Shown here one piece after another: positions 45,991 to 53,272 of a DNA stretch of 64,000 nucleotides. Source of the DNA: Limnobacter sp. MED105. Lineage in GTDB: Bacteria; Pseudomonadota; Gammaproteobacteria; Burkholderiales; Burkholderiaceae_B. The stretch spans positions 62,001 through 126,000 of the forward strand of contig NZ_ABCT01000006.1 in the NCBI RefSeq assembly GCF_000170915.1, read 5' to 3'. Position numbers and translations under genes: made by a program. The notes under the pieces were generated by a model, which was given only the letters and a program-made list of their open reading frames with translations, searched no databases and was not told where the DNA came from. Positions within the stretch are counted from its first letter, which is position 1; each line of letters starts with the position of its first letter.

Positions 45991-46441
45991 TATGCCAAAT
46001 GAAATCTGGGCGGCACTTGTTGGTGTTGGCGGCGCATTGATTGGGGTTTGGTATGGCGCAAAGCTGACAAAAAAAGCGGCAATCGAACTCGTGGTGCAAC
46101 AAGAGAAAGGCAGATTCTTGTCGAGTTTCAGCGATACACTTCTTCGATTAAGCCGGCCTGTCGAAGAGCAAGGAATCGGCGAAGCAAATTCAGTGCTTCA
46201 GGAGCATTATTCAAAACATCTGGCTGCATATCTCCGTTTGCGTGTAGCTGTTCCTTCCACCTACCATAATGCCATAGAGGCGGCTTGGGCTAAGTACACC
46301 CAAGATGATGAGTACGAGCTGCAAGAGGAAAAGGAAATTTACAGGTTTGCTTATGTACTCAACGGTAAGAACGATGAGGAAATGCAGACGTTGGCAATTA
46401 AGCATATAAACGCGTTGATCGGGGCCATTCATGAAACCTAA
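45991..46441 (+). CDS. Gene-cassette protein 3: small membrane-anchored protein
   Basis: 150 residues from the ATG at 45991, 37 bp past the attC site 2 core. One N-terminal membrane helix ('IWAALVGVGGALIGVWYGA') is followed by a cytoplasmic-looking helical, charged domain (Glu, Lys, Gln rich). No catalytic motif is visible. Proteins with an N-terminal anchor and a short helical tail are common cargo of chromosomal cassette arrays, and their roles are mostly unknown. Its TAA stop lies inside the ACCTAAC core of attC-like site 3. Confidence 0.65.
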
Positions 46442-46507
46442 CATCACAATCCACCGGAACTTCGGCAAGCTAAGCTTGCCTACGTCCAGTGATTTTCAAC
46501 GTTCTGT
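46436..46507 (+). repeat. attC-like recombination site 3 (degenerate)
   Basis: It begins with a perfect RYYYAAC (ACCTAAC, 46436-46442) overlapping the preceding stop codon. It contains a central hairpin GGCAAGC-TAA-GCTTGCC (46464-46480) and outer ATCAC/GTGAT arms, and ends at GTTCTGT (46501-46507), a poor match to GTTRRRY. Confidence 0.5.
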
Positions 46508-46517
46508 GTAGGTGAAC

Positions 46518-46940
46518 ATGGTTCATGCATTCGAAAAGCTGATGTCTGATGCGATGTTTACTCAGAGCCTTGGCGAAATGGTGTTGGCGGTTGGTCGCCT
46601 TGAGGGAGTGCTTTTGGATTTTTTGGCTGAGCAAGGGGTTGCTATCGGAAAAAAGACACCATTGGGCGGGCTTATAAAGCAATTGGAATCTAGAGGGAAT
46701 CTCAGTGACACAGTGAGCTATCACCTGAACTTTCTATTAAGTCAAAGAAACTATTTCGTACATAAAATTGCCCAGCTCATGCATGGGTATGAGGTTGAAA
46801 GTAAAGAAATTGAAACCTTCAGGGACAGGGTTAAAAACCTTCGGGAACAGATAGAGTTTTTTGCAAGCATGTTCAACGAGTCCCCAACTCGCACACACAT
46901 AGAACAAGGCGCTCCAGCCGACCGCCAAAGCGGCGGCTGA
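46518..46940 (+). CDS. Gene-cassette protein 4, HEPN-like (R-x4-H)
   Basis: 140 residues from the ATG at 46518 (GTG at 46512 possible), 11 bp after the core of attC-like site 3. A helical region 'SYHLNFLLSQRNYFVHKIAQ' holds R77-x4-H82 in the context usual for HEPN proteins (RNxxxH before a final helix). HEPN domains act as RNases in many toxin and phage-defence systems; that link is family knowledge, and its activity here is inference. The C-terminal ~20 residues overlap attC-like site 4, which is common for cassette genes. Confidence 0.65.
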   Translation: MVHAFEKLMSDAMFTQSLGEMVLAVGRLEGVLLDFLAEQGVAIGKKTPLGGLIKQLESRGNLSDTVSYHLNFLLSQRNYFVHKIAQLMHGYEVESKEIETFRDRVKNLREQIEFFASMFNESPTRTHIEQGAPADRQSGG

Positions 46941-46954
46941 GCTCATCGTTATCC
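46899..46954 (+). repeat. attC-like recombination site 4
   Basis: 56-bp site overlapping the end of the preceding gene: ATAGAAC at the 5' end and GTTATCC at the 3' end. The arms CAGCCGACCGC and GCGGCGGCTG pair apart from one extra A. The AACAAGGCGCT...GAGCTCATCGTTA pattern is close to common attC sites. Confidence 0.68.
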
Positions 46955-46955
46955 A

Positions 46956-47020
46956 AAGTCGGTTTATGACCACTTTGTAGACGTTCTAAGTAAACAGTCC
47001 CAAAGGCCGCTCTGGCCAAA
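46956..47020 (-). repeat. Right copy of the ~65-bp inverted repeat
   Basis: Reverse complement of the element at 43914-43977, starting two bases after the attC-like site 4 core. It lies in a 291-bp gene-free stretch (46955-47245); see also the palindrome at 47088-47108. Confidence 0.6.
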
Positions 47021-47087
47021 AACCAGCCTCTCAACCATCAATATTTCAACAAAAAATACGAACTTGCACGTGCTTGTTCACATCTAC

Positions 47088-47108
47088 CGACGTTTTCGTA
47101 AAACGTCG
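47088..47108. repeat. Perfect palindrome CGACGTTTT-CGT-AAAACGTCG
   Basis: A 9-bp stem with a 3-base loop in the spacer between the cassette region and exoD. No T tract follows on either strand, so it is not an obvious terminator; it might be an operator or protein-binding site. Confidence 0.5.
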
Positions 47109-47245
47109 TGATGAATTTAAAACCCACTAATCCAACGATAAAAAAATATCCATACCGAGTAACACGTTTACTTTAGTAATCTTGCCAATATCGGGGTGAG
47201 GTGCGTAAATAATTAGCCTTTGCCAACCCCCAAAAACCTTCTTCC

Positions 47246-47818
47246 CTAAACCACCCTCACAATCAGCCACACCAAAAAAACCACCACGCCAACCCCTACC
47301 AAGCCAGTCACAATGCCTGCAATAAGCGCCAGGCCGTCTCGCGCCATTAGGCCAAGCCCAATCAAGATGAGTGCCACAGCGGGGGTTCCGTTGCCGCCGG
47401 GTATGGGCAGAAAAATAATGAAGCCCATCAAGGCGATGAAGGGTACCAGCCAGCCGCGGTGTGTGGGGCTGCTTAGCGACAGCAATCGCGGTTCACAAAT
47501 GCGGTCGGCTTTGGTGTATATCCAGCTTAAAATTTTGATTAGGCGGGTGGCCGTAGCTTTGGACAACGTTACCCGGCATACCCTTTCAGGCAGGCCGTGC
47601 CCGCTGTCGTTGATCCACATCATGTGGGCTATGGCCCATATTCCAAACGAGAACAAAAAGCCTGAAAAGGGAATGGGCAGCAGGGTAAGAACGGCCAGAA
47701 AAAGCAGAAGCGCGCCGTGGGCTGATTCGCCGTGCATGTCGGCGAGAAAGCGCACGGAAACCTGGTCTTCGTGAGGGTGTTCAACAGCCAGTTTAAGGCG
47801 CAGCAGTAAATCATTCAT
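47246..47818 (-). CDS. ExoD-family membrane protein
   Basis: 190 residues with about four membrane segments, including 'ALLLFLAVLTLLPIPFSGFL' and 'FIALMGFIIFLPIPGGNGTP'. The paired 'LLPIP'/'FLPIPGGNGTPA' motifs are the hallmark of the ExoD (exopolysaccharide synthesis) family, first seen in Sinorhizobium, where loss affects exopolysaccharide and alkaline tolerance. Its biochemical role is unknown. It marks the return to core-like genes after the cassette region. Confidence 0.9.
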   Translation of the reverse strand: MNDLLLRLKLAVEHPHEDQVSVRFLADMHGESAHGALLLFLAVLTLLPIPFSGFLFSFGIWAIAHMMWINDSGHGLPERVCRVTLSKATATRLIKILSWIYTKADRICEPRLLSLSSPTHRGWLVPFIALMGFIIFLPIPGGNGTPAVALILIGLGLMARDGLALIAGIVTGLVGVGVVVFLVWLIVRVV

Positions 47819-47861
47819 GCTGATGAGTATACCGTTGCAGCGTTACACCCTTTACACCGTT

Positions 47862-48635
47862 TTAGCGATAGCCTCCATCGGCCATGACAACTTGCCCCAT
47901 TAAATAGGGCATGGTGAGTAAGTGCAATGCACATTGAGCCATTTCATCAGGCTCGGCCCAGCGTTTCATCCAGATTTTTGACGATTCTTTTTCGCGCACG
48001 TCGGGGGGTAGGGTGGCGTTCAGGTCTGTATTGATCCATCCGGGTGCCAATCCGTTAATGCAAATTTGGTCTTCTGATAATTTTTCTGCGGCCACGCGCA
48101 CAAACAAGTTGTTGGCGGCCTTGGATGCATCGTAGTGGGCAGAAACCGGGTCCCAACTGTTAATACCGTTGGTTGAAGTAACCAACACAATGCGGCCGCG
48201 AAAGTCGCCGTGTAGCGGGTTGTTTTTCATTTGCAGGGCTGCGTATTTGGTGACCAAAAAGCTGCCTGTGGCATTGGTGTTTTGAACTTGGTCCCACTCG
48301 GCCTGGGTTTGGTCAAAAAATTCGGTGTTGGGTGATATGCCTGCGCTGTGGATCACATGGTCAATGTTGATGCCCTCGCGCCCAATGGCCTCAAAGAATG
48401 CGGCAACCGATACTTCCTGACCCACTTCGCATGGAAATGCCTTGGCTTGTACCTTTGGGTTGGCTTGCTGGATTTGCAGCAAGGCCGCTTGTGTTTTTTC
48501 AGGTTTGCGGCTGGCCGACACCACCACGTTGCCGCCCGCTTTGGCCACTGCCAGGGCGCAGGTAAGGCCAATGCCGCTGGCGCCGCCGGTGATCACTGTC
48601 CAGGTGTTGGAAAAATCAAAATGCGCTGTAGCCAT
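47862..48635 (-). CDS. SDR-family NAD(P)-dependent oxidoreductase
   Basis: 257 residues with the short-chain dehydrogenase fold: cofactor motif 'VITGGASGIGLTCALAVAKA', structural 'HSAGISPN' and the active site 'SAHYDASKAANN' (Tyr-x3-Lys). The basic residues after the first strand ('SASRKPEK') suggest NADP, by family rule. It lies 90 bp downstream of the TetR gene on the same strand and may be co-regulated with it. The substrate is not evident. Confidence 0.9.
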   Translation of the reverse strand: MATAHFDFSNTWTVITGGASGIGLTCALAVAKAGGNVVVSASRKPEKTQAALLQIQQANPKVQAKAFPCEVGQEVSVAAFFEAIGREGINIDHVIHSAGISPNTEFFDQTQAEWDQVQNTNATGSFLVTKYAALQMKNNPLHGDFRGRIVLVTSTNGINSWDPVSAHYDASKAANNLFVRVAAEKLSEDQICINGLAPGWINTDLNATLPPDVREKESSKIWMKRWAEPDEMAQCALHLLTMPYLMGQVVMADGGYR

Positions 48636-48725
48636 GCCTTACCCCTTTTTTGTTGTTGGGTATTCAGTTTGGCACAGCGGTAAAGTTTTGTTGAAGTCTA
48701 ATTGGGGTGTGGTTTGGGCTTTGTT

Positions 48726-49394
48726 CTACGCATAACCCTTTACGCCCAGTTCGCGGCCCATGCCGCCGAATACGCGTTCGGTGCCGTCGACCAGTTCCGC
48801 CACGGGTTGTTTGAAGTCGGTGGCTATCCAGCTTTGGCACAGGTGAATGATCACGCCCACTGCGCTTTTGGCCATCACCCGCAATACCTTGTCGGGTACT
48901 TTGGGGCCGCCTAAAAATGGGCGGGTGAATTGCAGCAGCAGGTCGACAAAGGCGTCGTAGCGCTCGCCATACATTTCGCCCAGTTGGCCGCGCACGCTCA
49001 TGGCTTCAATCAAAATTAACCTTGCCTTGGCGGGGTTGCGTTCTACAAATCCAAAACTTTCTTGCAAGCCGGCATGCACCAGTTTGCGGGCGTCCATCAA
49101 ATAAGGAGCTACCGCGGCCAGAATGGACTGCATGTATTCACGGGTTGCAGATTCGTAAGCGGCGGTTAATAGCGCTTCTCGGCTGGGGAAGGCTTCATAA
49201 AAATAGCGCTTAGTCAGCCCGGCCTGCGAACAAATGGCATCAATACTCACCGCTGCAAATCCTTGTTCACCGAATAAATGCACGGCGGCGTCCACCAGAG
49301 CCTGCTTGCGGGCGGCTTGGCGTTCTTCGGCGGACTTGCCGCCGTAACTGCGCGGGGTTGCTTGCGCGGGCAGGGTGGTTTTGAGTTCAGTCAA
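48726..49394 (-). CDS. TetR/AcrR-family regulator
   Basis: 222 residues with an N-terminal helix-turn-helix ('AAVHLFGEQGFAAVSIDAIC' then 'AGLTKRYFYEAFPSREALL') and a helical ligand-binding C-terminal part (about 80-222). No internal Met codon fits, so translation starts at a TTG at 49394. It diverges from the SGNH-hydrolase/GH31 gene pair, and two palindromes matching each other lie between the genes (49414-49431 and 49455-49472), the expected layout for a local repressor. The ligand is unknown. Confidence 0.9.
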   Translation of the reverse strand: MTELKTTLPAQATPRSYGGKSAEERQAARKQALVDAAVHLFGEQGFAAVSIDAICSQAGLTKRYFYEAFPSREALLTAAYESATREYMQSILAAVAPYLMDARKLVHAGLQESFGFVERNPAKARLILIEAMSVRGQLGEMYGERYDAFVDLLLQFTRPFLGGPKVPDKVLRVMAKSAVGVIIHLCQSWIATDFKQPVAELVDGTERVFGGMGRELGVKGYA

Positions 49395-49413
49395 TGGAAT
49401 ATCTCAAAGTATT

Positions 49414-49431
49414 TGACACTGAATCGTATCA
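49414..49431. promoter_or_regulatory. TetR operator copy 1, overlapping a promoter
   Basis: TGACAC-N6-GTATCA, an imperfect palindrome. It overlaps a plus-strand promoter: TTGACA (49413-49418), 17-base spacer, TATTCT (49436-49441). Binding here would block transcription of the SGNH-hydrolase/GH31 pair. Confidence 0.7.
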
Positions 49432-49454
49432 CATTTATTCTAGCGTTGAATATC

Positions 49455-49472
49455 TGATACTAAGTCGTGTCA
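49455..49472. promoter_or_regulatory. TetR operator copy 2
   Basis: TGATAC-N6-GTGTCA, the mirror form of copy 1; both fit TGAYAC-N6-GTRTCA, with centres 41 bp apart. On the minus strand it contains TTGACA (49473-49468), which may be the -35 of the TetR gene itself, implying autoregulation. Confidence 0.68.
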
Positions 49473-49510
49473 AATTATCCAAAATTCCAATTAACCTTAG
49501 GCTGTTTGCA

Positions 49511-50869
49511 ATGAAACGCTCGTTTATGTATGGCTTGGCCTTGGCCAGCGCCTTGTTGTTGACAGCCTGTGGAGGCGACTCATCCAACAACTCCAGTGCC
49601 GCAGCTCGGTCAATTCAAGCAAGTGGGGCGGGCTTTTGTACACCCATGCAGGGCACTGCGCAGCAGGGGCGGGTGGTGACTTCCTGGAAGACCGCGCCTG
49701 GCGACGCGCTGATTACGCACCCCATCAGTGGGCTGACAGTTCGCCAATCGTTTGCGCCCCACTGGGCAGGCAATGTGGTCCGCCTGCGTTTAAGCAATCG
49801 GTATTCAAGCCTGCCGGTTACGTTTACCAATATTCATTTGGCCGAGGAAGCCGCACCGGGCAGTGCCAAAATGGTGCCCAACACAGAATGCCTGCTCACC
49901 TTCAACGGCCAGCCCAGCGTGACACTGCAAGCGGGTGAAACCGTGGTGAGCGACTGGATTACATACCCGGTAGAAGCCTTTCGGCGCGTGGGGGTTAGTT
50001 TTTATGCGCCAGGACTTACGCCCCAGGTTACCCGCCATTTGAATGCGAACGAGGTGCTGTACCTCAGCTTGCCCGGCGACCACACAAGCAGTGCCGATGG
50101 CAGCATGTTTATTGCTGCGCCCGAGGGGTACACCGCCAATTTTCTCGTGATTGAAGCGTTGGAGATATTGGCCCCGAAGAATGTAAGCACGGTTGTGGCG
50201 GTGGGCGATTCCATTACCGATGGATCTGATTCAACCACGGCTTTTTTAAGTGGCCAAGGCTCGCCCTTGGTGGCCACTGACCAACGTTACTCCAACCATT
50301 TGCAGCGCAGGTTCAACAGTGCAGGTATGCCTTTCACAGTGGCCAATGCGGGCATTGGTGGCAACGAGTTGCTACGCGACGGTTGGCTGCCCCAGTTTGG
50401 CAAGGCACTGCTGACCCGTTTCGATGCGGATGTACTGCAAACCCAAGGTGTAAGCCATGTGTTGGTGATGATAGGCACCAACGACTTCGGGAACCCCAAG
50501 CCGGGGCAGGCGCCCACATCTGATGCATTGATTGCCGGGTACAAAGAGTTGATTGCCAAAGCAAAAAATGCAGGGTTGAAAATTATTCTGGGCACCATAC
50601 CGCCAGCAGAAGGCACAGTGACTGAATTGTTACCTGTACTACACGGCACTGCCGCGGCACGGCGTGCGCGTGATGAAACCAACGCCTGGATACGCAGCCA
50701 AACCTTGAGCGACGGCATGGTGGATTTTGAGCAATGCCTGGAAGACAAAAACCGCAAGGGTTTTTTGGCTGAAGAATACAACAGTGGTGACAACCTGCAC
50801 CCCAACCCTGCAGGCTACGCCGCCATGGCCGACTGCGTGAATTTGAATCTGTTCGAGAGACAACCATGA
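49511..50869 (+). CDS. Lipoprotein of the SGNH (GDSL-like) hydrolase family
   Basis: 452 residues from the ATG at 49511; the frame is open further up but starts inside the operators. It has a lipoprotein signal with lipobox 'LLTAC' (Cys at about residue 19). The C-terminal half has the SGNH blocks: 'VVAVGDSITDG' (catalytic Ser), 'ANAGIGGNELL', 'VMIGTNDFG' and 'DNLHPNPAGY' (Asp/His). The N-terminal ~200 residues look like a beta-rich accessory domain. Such enzymes de-esterify lipids or acetylated glycans. It overlaps the GH31 lipoprotein gene by 4 bp (ATGA), so carbohydrate deacetylation is the more likely role. Confidence 0.88.
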   Translation: MKRSFMYGLALASALLLTACGGDSSNNSSAAARSIQASGAGFCTPMQGTAQQGRVVTSWKTAPGDALITHPISGLTVRQSFAPHWAGNVVRLRLSNRYSSLPVTFTNIHLAEEAAPGSAKMVPNTECLLTFNGQPSVTLQAGETVVSDWITYPVEAFRRVGVSFYAPGLTPQVTRHLNANEVLYLSLPGDHTSSADGSMFIAAPEGYTANFLVIEALEILAPKNVSTVVAVGDSITDGSDSTTAFLSGQGSPLVATDQRYSNHLQRRFNSAGMPFTVANAGIGGNELLRDGWLPQFGKALLTRFDADVLQTQGVSHVLVMIGTNDFGNPKPGQAPTSDALIAGYKELIAKAKNAGLKIILGTIPPAEGTVTELLPVLHGTAAARRARDETNAWIRSQTLSDGMVDFEQCLEDKNRKGFLAEEYNSGDNLHPNPAGYAAMADCVNLNLFERQP

Positions 50870-53172
50870 AATTCCTGTGTTCAAGCAGTACTAGTGCGGC
50901 CTCAATTTTTTTATCGGTCGTGTTTTTGGCGGGCTGTTTAAGCAACAGCGAAAGCCCGGTTGTAGCCAACACCGCAACAGTTTCTGGCAGTGCAGTGCAG
51001 CCCGCGCAAGTCAACATGGGCGAGCAAACCATTGCCATGCGCAATGCCAATGGCCGGGTAGAAGTGTTGAAGAATCCGTTGCGGATCCGGTTTTTTAATG
51101 CGGCCGATGAGTTGGTGCTTGAACAGGTCAGCAGCAGCGGTGGACTATTTGAGCCGGGCTTTGCAGTGGATGAACCTTTGGGCAGCGACTACCTGCCACG
51201 GCGTTTGTTGAATGCACCTTTCAGCTACATGGTGGGGGCTGAAATTGCACCGCAGTTGCGCGCTACGCCCTGGGTGGGCAACTACATTACACAGGCTTTG
51301 GTGGGTGTGCAGTACCACGGCACGGAGGTTTTGGAAGCCAAAGAAACAGCCAGGGGCGTTGAACTGACCATTGCTACCAACGACCCCACAGGAAGGGTTA
51401 TCAATGTGGAGCTAAAACCTGCGGACAACAACAGCTTTGAGGTGCGCATGGCCGTGAACCCCGCTGAAGGTGTTGTGATGGTGGCAGACAGTTTTGTGTT
51501 GCGCGATGAAGAATCGTTTCATGGTTTTGGTGGTCGCCACAACGCAATCAACCAGCGTGGTAATTTGCTGACCAATTTTATTCAGGCGCAGAACATTGGA
51601 GCCGGGCCTTTGGCACCTGTCGCCAATTTGGCCTCAGGGCAAGGCGAGGGGTACATGTTTCCTTCCGGGCCAGACGCAGCGTATTACATTTCAACCGCAT
51701 TTGCTTCAACGGGTGGGTATGGCTTCATGCTCGATAGCACTCGGCCTTCGCGCTACGACCTTGGTGCTTCCAACGCCGATGCCTGGCAGGTGAATGTGTC
51801 AGGCACGGAGATGACTTATCTGGTTGCACCTGGTGCTGAGAAGAAAGCACTGCAAAGTTTGTCGGGCCTGCAAGGGCGACACCGTTTGCCTTTGCAAGCT
51901 GACCTTGGCCCAACCTTGTCGCGCGCAGTGCGGGTGTTGTCCGCCGAAGCGGATGATGCGACCAGCTATGAAGCAAAAATTTGGGACGACATTGCGAAGA
52001 TTGATGCATTCAAATTGCCCGTGAAAGGCTATGTATTCGAGGGCTGGGAAATACTGCCGCGCGAAACCAGCAAAACTGTGATCAAGGCTTTGCACGACCG
52101 CAACATTCGAGCGTATTTGTATATTCGAAATTACGTGGGTGTTGATGTGGCCAATACTGAGCGGCCCGAGACTTTTACAGAGGCCTTGCAAGAAGGGTAT
52201 GTGGTCAATGACGCAGCCGGTTTGCCTTATCTGTTCGGTACGCCATTTGGTGGTTTGGGCGCTGCAATTGACTTCACCAACCCGGAAGCGATTGCCTGGT
52301 GGGAAGGCCGCATTCGGGAAATGCTGGTGGACCTGAAGGCCGACGGATTCATGCAAGACTTTGGTGAACACATTGCATTGGACATGCACTTTTTTGATGG
52401 CAGCACAGGCGTTACCATGCACAACCATTACCCCACTGTATTTCACCAAACCACGCGAAAAATTATCGACGACATTGAGGCCAAAACCGGGCGACACATT
52501 TTTTTCTGGACGCGTGCTGGTTATTCCGGGCGGCAGGGCAGCTCGGGTTTTGAGTCATCCAATTTTCCAGGCGATGAAACCAGTGATTGGTCGCGCGCCT
52601 CGGGCATTGCATCGCTGACCACTGACATGCTGAGCCGAGGTGCCACTGGTTCCTACGGTTACAACACCGACATTGGTGGCTACTTTGATTTTCATGTGGG
52701 TGCGGCCAGCGCCGAGTTGTATACCCGTTGGTCTTTCTGGGCTGCATTGTCGCCTGTGTTTAGGGTTCACAATTCGTCAAGCAATGGGGTGCGCATGCCC
52801 TGGTTTTACGGTGAAGAAACATTGGAGCATTGGCGCAAGGCGGCTGAACTGCACTTGAAAGCGGCACCCTTGATCATGCGTTTGTGGCAAGAAGCGCAAA
52901 CAACAGGCGTACCCCCTGTGCGCGGGCTGTGGGTGGAATATCCCAAGGATGAGCGCGCCCGGCAGGAAGACCAACAATGGCTGTTGGGGCCCAATGTGTT
53001 GGTGGCCCCGGTGGTGGAGCAGGGCGCAAGCACGCGCAATGTGTATTTGCCCCAAGGTTGCTGGAAGCACGTGGACACCGGCGCGCAGTTTGAAGGCCCG
53101 CGCGATGTGACCGTGCCCGCGCCGATTGATTCATTGCCGTATTTTTTTAAATGTGGCACAAACCCTTTCTGA
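50866..53172 (+). CDS. Glycoside hydrolase family 31 lipoprotein
   Basis: 768 residues with a signal peptide and lipobox 'FLAGC' (Cys about 25). The mature protein has an N-terminal beta-sandwich (about 60-330) and the GH31 barrel (about 340-640). The likely nucleophile Asp lies in 'GFMQDFGEH'; the acid/base region is 'SNFPGDETSDWSRASG', and 'YNTDIGGYF' and 'LSPVFRVHNSS' are typical of the family. Activity could be alpha-glucosidase or alpha-xylosidase. It is translationally coupled to the SGNH lipoprotein and under the same TetR-type operators, suggesting breakdown of an acylated alpha-glycan at the outer membrane. Confidence 0.88.
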   Translation: MKFLCSSSTSAASIFLSVVFLAGCLSNSESPVVANTATVSGSAVQPAQVNMGEQTIAMRNANGRVEVLKNPLRIRFFNAADELVLEQVSSSGGLFEPGFAVDEPLGSDYLPRRLLNAPFSYMVGAEIAPQLRATPWVGNYITQALVGVQYHGTEVLEAKETARGVELTIATNDPTGRVINVELKPADNNSFEVRMAVNPAEGVVMVADSFVLRDEESFHGFGGRHNAINQRGNLLTNFIQAQNIGAGPLAPVANLASGQGEGYMFPSGPDAAYYISTAFASTGGYGFMLDSTRPSRYDLGASNADAWQVNVSGTEMTYLVAPGAEKKALQSLSGLQGRHRLPLQADLGPTLSRAVRVLSAEADDATSYEAKIWDDIAKIDAFKLPVKGYVFEGWEILPRETSKTVIKALHDRNIRAYLYIRNYVGVDVANTERPETFTEALQEGYVVNDAAGLPYLFGTPFGGLGAAIDFTNPEAIAWWEGRIREMLVDLKADGFMQDFGEHIALDMHFFDGSTGVTMHNHYPTVFHQTTRKIIDDIEAKTGRHIFFWTRAGYSGRQGSSGFESSNFPGDETSDWSRASGIASLTTDMLSRGATGSYGYNTDIGGYFDFHVGAASAELYTRWSFWAALSPVFRVHNSSSNGVRMPWFYGEETLEHWRKAAELHLKAAPLIMRLWQEAQTTGVPPVRGLWVEYPKDERARQEDQQWLLGPNVLVAPVVEQGASTRNVYLPQGCWKHVDTGAQFEGPRDVTVPAPIDSLPYFFKCGTNPF

Positions 53173-53272
53173 GTGACATTTGATTATTCAATTGCAGCAA
53201 CGATTAGAATCGGGCGATGATTGCACTTTGGCATCGTGTTGAAGCATTGCTGCTATTGGATGAATTGAATTC

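Noticed and set aside
49394-49510. Start of the SGNH lipoprotein at 49394
   Set aside because: That would place 39 residues in front of a complete lipoprotein signal and across the operator/promoter region.
52018-52400. Sulfoquinovosidase assignment for the GH31 enzyme
   Set aside because: The 'DFGE' nucleophile context is similar, but the QQ/R/W sulfonate-binding motif of YihQ-type enzymes is not visible in the corresponding region.
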